Source: an uncultured Fibrobacter sp. (lineage in GTDB: Bacteria > Fibrobacterota > Fibrobacteria > Fibrobacterales > Fibrobacteraceae). Taken from it: a stretch of 54,798 nucleotides of DNA. This document shows positions 50,597-54,798 of the stretch, piece by piece. The translations under genes were made by a program, and so were the position numbers. Location: positions 1 to 54,798 of the forward strand of contig CAMUYW010000016.1 of the NCBI GenBank assembly GCA_947165045.1. The letters are read 5' to 3'. The notes beneath the pieces were generated by a model. It had not been told where the DNA came from and did no database searches. It was given only the letters and a program-made list of their open reading frames with translations. Position 1 is the first letter of the stretch; each line of letters starts with the position of its first letter.

Positions 50597-51820
50597 TTAG
50601 AAGTTCTTGCATTTGCCGTTCCAGTTGCCATCACCACCGATGATACGGTCGTGAATGTACTTGCCACTGGAGCCAACAAAGTCAGCCTTGCGAAAGTCTT
50701 CGCCACCGAGATGCCAACGCATCCAAGCTACTGTTGCAGCCATGCCGCCCCACGGACCAGAACCATGACCCCAGTCAGCACCTTCCATCATGATGAGGCA
50801 AGCAGGAGCCTTCACGCCGCCGTTGTTGTAGTCGGCTTCGGCATTCGGGCGTTCCATACCATTGTTACCATACACAATGCCGATAGTCTTGTTTGTCGGG
50901 ACTTGAGCCATTGCAGAGTGTCCAAGGTCGCCGCTGTTATTGAGCATAGCCGTAATCACGCGAGAATCTTGAATGACCATCTGTTCGGATTCGAGACCGC
51001 CCATGGAGTGACCGGAGCAACCGACCTTCGTCATGTCGAGTTTCTGATAAAGCGGATCATTCGGGTCGTTGTTTTTCTTTTCGAGCCAATCGAGAGCCGG
51101 CTTGCCCTGAGAAGCGTTACCCGGAGATTCACGGAGCGCAATCACAACAAAACCGTGAGAAGCAAGGCGATGAATCATTCCACCGTATGCACCCGGTTCG
51201 GTGCCGCCACCCGGGCCCCAAACGACAACAGCATGCTTCTTGTCGCTAGAGAGCTGTTCCGGATAAGCAAGGATTCCACCGCCATCGAAACCGGTGTGTT
51301 CAATGTACTTGACTTTCAACTGGTCCTTTTCTTCTTCCTTACCATCGGCAAGGAAAATGCCAGACTGCTTCGGAGCTTCGCTAGAAGAGGATTCGACCTT
51401 CTTTTCACTGGAAGAAGATTCCACTTTCTTTTCGCTGGAGCTGGAAGCCGGCTTTGCCGCTTCGCTAGAAGAGCTTGCCGGAGTCACATCAGCGCTAGAT
51501 GCCGGCGCCGCGTCACTGGAACTTGCAATAACATCTGCAGAAGATGCAGGATCCGTTGCTACAGAGCTGCTAGAGACTGTCGGATCGGTCTGAGTTGCAC
51601 CAACCGTAGAGCTGGACGAAACTTCAGCAGCGCCGCCCTGTCCCTGCTGAGTTTGAGCTTCAGAGCTAGACGAAACGTCTTCTTCAACCGGCTGAACTTC
51701 GCCAGCGGAACTAGACAAAAGTCCATAGTTGTTAATCGCAGAAGTGACTGCTTCGTCACCACAATTGAAGAAGGCAAGCGAGCTTGCCAACACCATTGTC
51801 TTTAAGAGTTTAGATTTCAT
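50597..51820 (-). CDS. Esterase-like lipoprotein with long Ser-rich linker (copy A)
   Basis: 407 residues. Lipobox FFNC (Cys20) after a hydrophobic stretch. Residues about 35-150 are a low-complexity Ser/Ala/Glu linker with repeats of SSSSE and ASSAD. The C-terminal alpha/beta hydrolase (about 155-407) has the oxyanion-type segment VVVWGPGGGTEPG, the nucleophile Ser272 in SGHSMGG and a candidate His352 in WGHGSG. It resembles dienelactone-hydrolase or PET-hydrolase-like polyester and acetyl esterases; the substrate is unknown. It is probably tethered to the outer membrane with the linker reaching the substrate. AGGAG precedes the start. Confidence 0.85.
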   Translation of the reverse strand: MKSKLLKTMVLASSLAFFNCGDEAVTSAINNYGLLSSSAGEVQPVEEDVSSSSEAQTQQGQGGAAEVSSSSTVGATQTDPTVSSSSVATDPASSADVIASSSDAAPASSADVTPASSSSEAAKPASSSSEKKVESSSSEKKVESSSSEAPKQSGIFLADGKEEEKDQLKVKYIEHTGFDGGGILAYPEQLSSDKKHAVVVWGPGGGTEPGAYGGMIHRLASHGFVVIALRESPGNASQGKPALDWLEKKNNDPNDPLYQKLDMTKVGCSGHSMGGLESEQMVIQDSRVITAMLNNSGDLGHSAMAQVPTNKTIGIVYGNNGMERPNAEADYNNGGVKAPACLIMMEGADWGHGSGPWGGMAATVAWMRWHLGGEDFRKADFVGSSGKYIHDRIIGGDGNWNGKCKNF

Positions 51821-51942
51821 TTTGTTCTCCTATTTACCATAACCTGATTCTAAATTACCTTATATTTCTGAGGATTTCTCTCATTTCGAACAAAGTCTCA
51901 TGGACAAAAAGTCCAAATTGTTAGTTTATATAAACCGCATAG

Positions 51943-51967
51943 ATTCCCGCCTTCGCGGGAATGACGC
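51943..51967. repeat. Dispersed palindrome (..GCGGGAATGAC type)
   Basis: ATTCCCGC-cttc-GCGGGAAT followed by GAC, in the gap between the two Ser-linker hydrolase genes. Apart from the terminator at 52047, the rest of that 291-bp gap shows no gene. Confidence 0.8.
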
Positions 51968-52046
51968 GCAAGGTTATACAGCGCGGGAACTTGTTCACGC
52001 ATTGAATAACCGTAGCAATCATGCACGAAGTGCAATGACGATTGAT

Positions 52047-52078
52047 AAAAAAATCCCGGCCGCTTGGGTCGGGACCTT
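52047..52078 (-). terminator. Terminator of the second Ser-linker hydrolase gene
   Basis: On the minus strand, GTCCCGaCC/GGcCGGGAT is followed by TTTTTTTA. Confidence 0.82.
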
Positions 52079-52111
52079 TGGTTGTTGGAGTGTGGAAGAT
52101 TTATTGCTTAA

Positions 52112-53422
52112 TTAAAAATTCTTGCACTGGGTTTTCCACTTGCCCTGATGGCCGATAATATTTCCATCAATGTACTTGCCGGAAGTGCCCACGAAATCAG
52201 CCTTGCGGTTTGTTTCGCCACCGAGATGCCAGCGCATCCATGCAACTGTTGCAGCCATGCCGTCCCAAGAGCCGGAACCATGACCGTAGCCGCCTTCGGA
52301 GTTACGCGGACCACCCGTCATTTCGATGAGGCAAGCCGGAGCCTTCACGCCAGCGTTGTTGTAGTCGTTCTTGGCATTGTCTTTTTCCATACCGACTTCA
52401 CCGAAGAGGATAGCAATAGAGCGATCTGTTGCAACCTTGTTGGCGCCATTGCCATTCCAGTCACCGCTGTTGTTGAGGAATGCTGTAAGAACGCGCTTAT
52501 CCTTGATGACAGCCTGTTCAGATTCAAGACCGCCCATGGAGTGGCCGGAGCAACCGACAACATTCATGTCGAGCTTGCCAAACAGCGGGCTGCTCTGATC
52601 CTTGTTCTGCTTGTCAAGCCAATCAAGAGCCTTAATGGCCTGGGATGCATCACCCGGAGATTCCTTAAGCGCAATCACGACGAAGCCGTGAGAAGCCAAG
52701 CGACGGATCATACCTTCGTATGCACCCGGTTCGGTACCGCCACCTGGGCCCCAAACCACGACGCCATGCTTCTGCGTAGAAGAAAGCTGCTTCGGATACG
52801 AGAGAATTCCACCGCCATCCCAGCCGGTGCGGGTCTTGTATTCCACTTGGAGCAAATCCTTTTCTTCTTCCGTGCCTTCAGCAAGGAAAATGCCCTTCGG
52901 AGCTTCAGCACTGGAGCTAGATTCCACTTTCTTTTCGCTGGAAGAACTTGCCGGCTTCACAGTTTCACTAGAGCTAGATGCAGGCTTTTCGACAACAGCG
53001 CTGGAGCTAGAGGCCGGTTTTTGTACATCGGCGCTAGAAGTTGCACTCTGAGCGTCGGCACTAGAAGCCGGAGCGGCGTCACTGCTCGATGTCGGAAGCG
53101 GATTCGTACCCGGGCCGCATGCATCAGGCAAGCTAGAAGCCAAGCAGCTTTCATCGACACTGCTAGAGCTGAGTGCCGGATTGGTCTGAGCGGTTCCCGC
53201 AGAACTGGACGAAACACTAGCGAATTCGTTCTGCCCCTGCTGAACGGCTTCGCCCACAGAACTAGAAGAAGCGCCTGCTTCGCTCGGTTGCACTTCGCCG
53301 ACAGAACTGGACGAAAGTCCAGCTGCATAATTGTTGATTGCAGATGTGACGGCTTCGTCACCGCAATTGAAGAAGGCCAATGAGCTGGCCAACACCATAG
53401 TTTTTAAGATTTTTGATTTCAT
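52112..53422 (-). CDS. Esterase-like lipoprotein with long Ser-rich linker (copy B)
   Basis: 436 residues, paralogue of the gene 291 bp downstream. The lipoprotein leader is nearly the same (FFNC, Cys20, then GDEAVTSAINNY). The Ser-rich linker is longer (about 35-175) and contains a Cys pair (ESCLASSLPDACGPG) that copy A lacks. The hydrolase domain (about 178-436) has Ser295 in SGHSMGG and a candidate His381 in YGHGSG. It is probably an esterase on plant polysaccharide side groups or polyesters. GAGGAG precedes the start, after a leader with a CCCCTCAGGGG hairpin. Confidence 0.85.
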   Translation of the reverse strand: MKSKILKTMVLASSLAFFNCGDEAVTSAINNYAAGLSSSSVGEVQPSEAGASSSSVGEAVQQGQNEFASVSSSSAGTAQTNPALSSSSVDESCLASSLPDACGPGTNPLPTSSSDAAPASSADAQSATSSADVQKPASSSSAVVEKPASSSSETVKPASSSSEKKVESSSSAEAPKGIFLAEGTEEEKDLLQVEYKTRTGWDGGGILSYPKQLSSTQKHGVVVWGPGGGTEPGAYEGMIRRLASHGFVVIALKESPGDASQAIKALDWLDKQNKDQSSPLFGKLDMNVVGCSGHSMGGLESEQAVIKDKRVLTAFLNNSGDWNGNGANKVATDRSIAILFGEVGMEKDNAKNDYNNAGVKAPACLIEMTGGPRNSEGGYGHGSGSWDGMAATVAWMRWHLGGETNRKADFVGTSGKYIDGNIIGHQGKWKTQCKNF

Positions 53423-53562
53423 TCTTTGTACTCCTCAGTTTTTTGCAAAACCTTACAACCCATCCATTTGCCCCTGAGGGGACTATTTTTAAACTAAATC
53501 TAAAAGGGTAGAGGAAATACTTATGTAAAATTCCTTTTATTGACAAAAAATCCATAAAGCCA

Positions 53563-53597
53563 ATAAAAAAAGAAAAGCCGGAACAAAAGTTTCCGGC
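53563..53597 (-). terminator. Terminator of folE
   Basis: On the minus strand, GCCGGAA/TTCCGGC (7 bp) is followed by TTTTCTTTTTTT, about 80 bp after the folE stop. Nothing else is recognised in the 53423-53679 gap. Confidence 0.88.
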
Positions 53598-53679
53598 ATA
53601 AATGCATAACCAATTTTCATCGCCCAAAAATCACCCAGGCTATGACCAGGATAGGGCTCAAAATGACAATATAACGCGA

Positions 53680-54249
53680 TTACCTGGAGGCATAAATGCG
53701 AGACATGAACTCGGCGCGGGTCTTTTCGTCGGTCTTGAAACGGCCCAAAAGCTGTGTCGTAACCATAGTAGCACCCGGCTTTTTCACACCGCGCATCGTC
53801 ATGCACATGTGAGATGCTTCCAAAACGACCGCCACGCCCTTCGGCTGCAGCACTCTTTGGATGAGTTCGGCAATTTGGCGGGTCATGCGCTCCTGGATCT
53901 GCGGGAAACGAGCATAAAATTCCACAACGCGTGGGATTTTAGAAAGCCCGACAACGCAATCACCCGGGATGTAGGCCACGTGGGCCTTGCCCGTAAACGG
54001 CAAGAAGTGGTGTTCGCACATGCTCGCAAACTCGATGTCCGGCACAATGATCATTTCATCGTACTTTTCATGGAAACGGGTCTTGAGGATGTCTTCGGCC
54101 TTCATTTCGCCCGAAAGGCCCGTCATGAGTTCAGCGTACATCTTAGCAACACGCTTCGGCGTATCGATAAGTCCTTCACGATTCGGGTCTTCGCCCATGC
54201 CTTCCAGAATCATCCGGAAGCCGTCTTCCATTTTCTTAAAATCCATCAT
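53680..54249 (-). CDS. folE: GTP cyclohydrolase I (FolE)
   Basis: 189 residues from the ATG at 54249 (the adjacent ATG at 54246 is also possible). The family signature is clear: [14 protein letters not shown] near the N-terminus, [19 protein letters not shown] with zinc Cys/His, [52 protein letters not shown] with the third zinc Cys, and FMSR at the end. It makes dihydroneopterin triphosphate for folate and pairs functionally with PabB-PabC in this window. A perfect TATAAT lies 7 nt before the ATG with no Shine-Dalgarno, so the mRNA is probably leaderless. Confidence 0.96.
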   Translation of the reverse strand: MMDFKKMEDGFRMILEGMGEDPNREGLIDTPKRVAKMYAELMTGLSGEMKAEDILKTRFHEKYDEMIIVPDIEFASMCEHHFLPFTGKAHVAYIPGDCVVGLSKIPRVVEFYARFPQIQERMTRQIAELIQRVLQPKGVAVVLEASHMCMTMRGVKKPGATMVTTQLLGRFKTDEKTRAEFMSRIYASR

Positions 54250-54256
54250 GCGAGCA

Positions 54257-54262
54257 ATTATA
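54257..54262 (-). promoter_or_regulatory. -10 box of folE
   Basis: TATAAT on the minus strand, 7 nt from the start codon; a partial -35 (TTGCCC) lies 18 nt further up. Confidence 0.6.
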
Positions 54263-54411
54263 AAAAAATATCCAGTGTCGGGCAACCGCAACCAGGTTGA
54301 AATTGCATCACGGCTTTTAAATTCAGCAATTGCGCCAGCGAGTAAAAATCACTTTTTTACAAAGTAATAAGAACGTTTGCAAAGTCTTTCGCGTTTTGAT
54401 TGTTAGACTAT

Positions 54412-54447
54412 ATGATACGCTATTTAATGATACACGAACGTATCATT
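54412..54447. promoter_or_regulatory. Palindrome with extra half-site between folE and the TIGR02147 gene
   Basis: AATGATAC-ACGAAC-GTATCATT (54426-54447) has perfect 8-bp arms, and an additional ATGATACG half-site lies at 54412-54419. The region 54250-54602 has no gene and is A+T-rich. The array looks like a repressor or activator binding region for one of the flanking genes. Confidence 0.7.
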
Positions 54448-54602
54448 ATTAAAATTTCGCTTTAAAAAATTAAAAAAATTGATGTTTTTGCTCAAAAATT
54501 CGAGATTTTGTAATATTTTTTGTTGTTTTCAGGAATGTCGCGAAATTAAATTTATAGATGTGGGGCACATTAGCACCAACAGAAAACGAAAGGGAAATGA
54601 AC

Positions 54603-54798
54603 ATGAGGCCCATTCTTGATTATTTGGATTATCGCTGCTACATGCGCGATTTCTACGAAGAACGGAAGAAGTCATCCGCATTTTCGTGGAGGGAATTCGC
54701 CAAGCTAGCCGGATTCGTCTCGCCCACGTACCTGAAACTGGTATGCGACGGAAAGACAAACTTGAGCAAGCCCGGCATTCAAAAAGTCGCGAAGGCTA
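54603..54798 (+). CDS. TIGR02147-family protein, 5' part (runs off the window)
   Basis: An open frame from the ATG at 54603, with AAAGGGAAATGAAC upstream, continues to the window edge (65 codons visible). The start MRPILDYLDYRCYMRDFYEERK followed by SWREFAKLAGFVSPTYLKLVCDGKTNLS is the typical opening of the TIGR02147 family, a set of paralogues described in Fibrobacter with an N-terminal helix-turn-helix-like region. It is probably a DNA-binding regulator; the palindrome 155 bp upstream could be its site. Confidence 0.83.
   Translation, partial: MRPILDYLDYRCYMRDFYEERKKSSAFSWREFAKLAGFVSPTYLKLVCDGKTNLSKPGIQKVAKA

Noticed and set aside
53540..53570. Plus-strand TTGACA as a promoter toward the right
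   Set aside because: The -10 position reads ATAAAA, there is no plus-strand gene downstream, and the site overlaps the folE terminator.

Overview
The window looks like a chromosomal segment of a Fibrobacter-type bacterium (Fibrobacterota, rumen or gut cellulose degrader). The reasons are diderm genes (lpxA, TolC family, several outer-membrane barrels), a dense set of plant-cell-wall enzymes (two GH5, one GH9, three CE1-like esterases, two esterase-like lipoproteins with long Ser-rich linkers), FlgD-like/type IX-like C-terminal modules, and at the right edge the start of a TIGR02147-type protein, a family known as a paralogous set in Fibrobacter. This assignment is inferred from gene content only.

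Layout. 1-1.3 kb: tail of an unknown gene and a cytoplasmic GH5. 1.3-5.4 kb (minus): a tightly packed clpP-ftsY-lipoprotein-thioredoxin-GT2 operon followed by a small secreted protein. 5.5-8.4 kb (plus): aroD, a PtsN-like EIIA, tRNA-Val(CAC) with its own promoter and terminator, and a TolC-family gene. 8.6-9.8 kb: NYN-domain protein. 10.1-15.2 kb: three tandem paralogous secreted CE1-type esterases. 15.4-20.9 kb (minus): phosphohexomutase, cupin, membrane protein, BASS transporter, lysA and a small CBM48-like protein with a Lys/Ala-rich tail. 20.9-23.6 kb (plus): rpe and a PabB-PabC fusion, with a 27-aa hydrophobic ORF between them on the minus strand. 23.6-25.4 kb: GH9. 25.6-34.7 kb (minus): a six-gene envelope operon (CBM11-like protein, three related outer-membrane barrels, lipoprotein, GH18-like protein whose catalytic Glu is Gln). 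35-36.2 kb: GH5 lipoprotein. 36.2-44.8 kb: lpxA, GT2, tRNA nucleotidyltransferase, lipoprotein, beta-propeller protein with a sorting-like tail, ECF sigma factor and dsbD. 44.9-49.0 kb: A+T-rich three-gene islet. 49.2-53.4 kb: glycogen synthase and two paralogous Ser-linker lipoprotein hydrolases. 53.7-54.8 kb: folE and a partial TIGR02147 gene.

The strongest unusual feature is the islet. A 145-bp block holding the last codons of dsbD, a palindromic element and a terminator is repeated without mismatch at 44738-44882 and 48999-49143, and three A+T-rich genes (a carbohydrate-binding-like protein with a DUF6973-like His/Asp motif cluster, a lipoprotein, and a PDZ protein with a sorting-like tail) lie between the copies. 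The second candidate system is the 9-kb envelope operon, which combines a carbohydrate-binding protein, three related barrels, a lipoprotein and a catalytically substituted GH18. Other signals are a recurring -10-like TATATT 5-8 nt before start codons that lack a Shine-Dalgarno sequence (possible leaderless transcription), a family of dispersed palindromes ending in TGAC, one of which supplies a stop codon, and TTTGCAAA-containing palindromes in regulatory regions.
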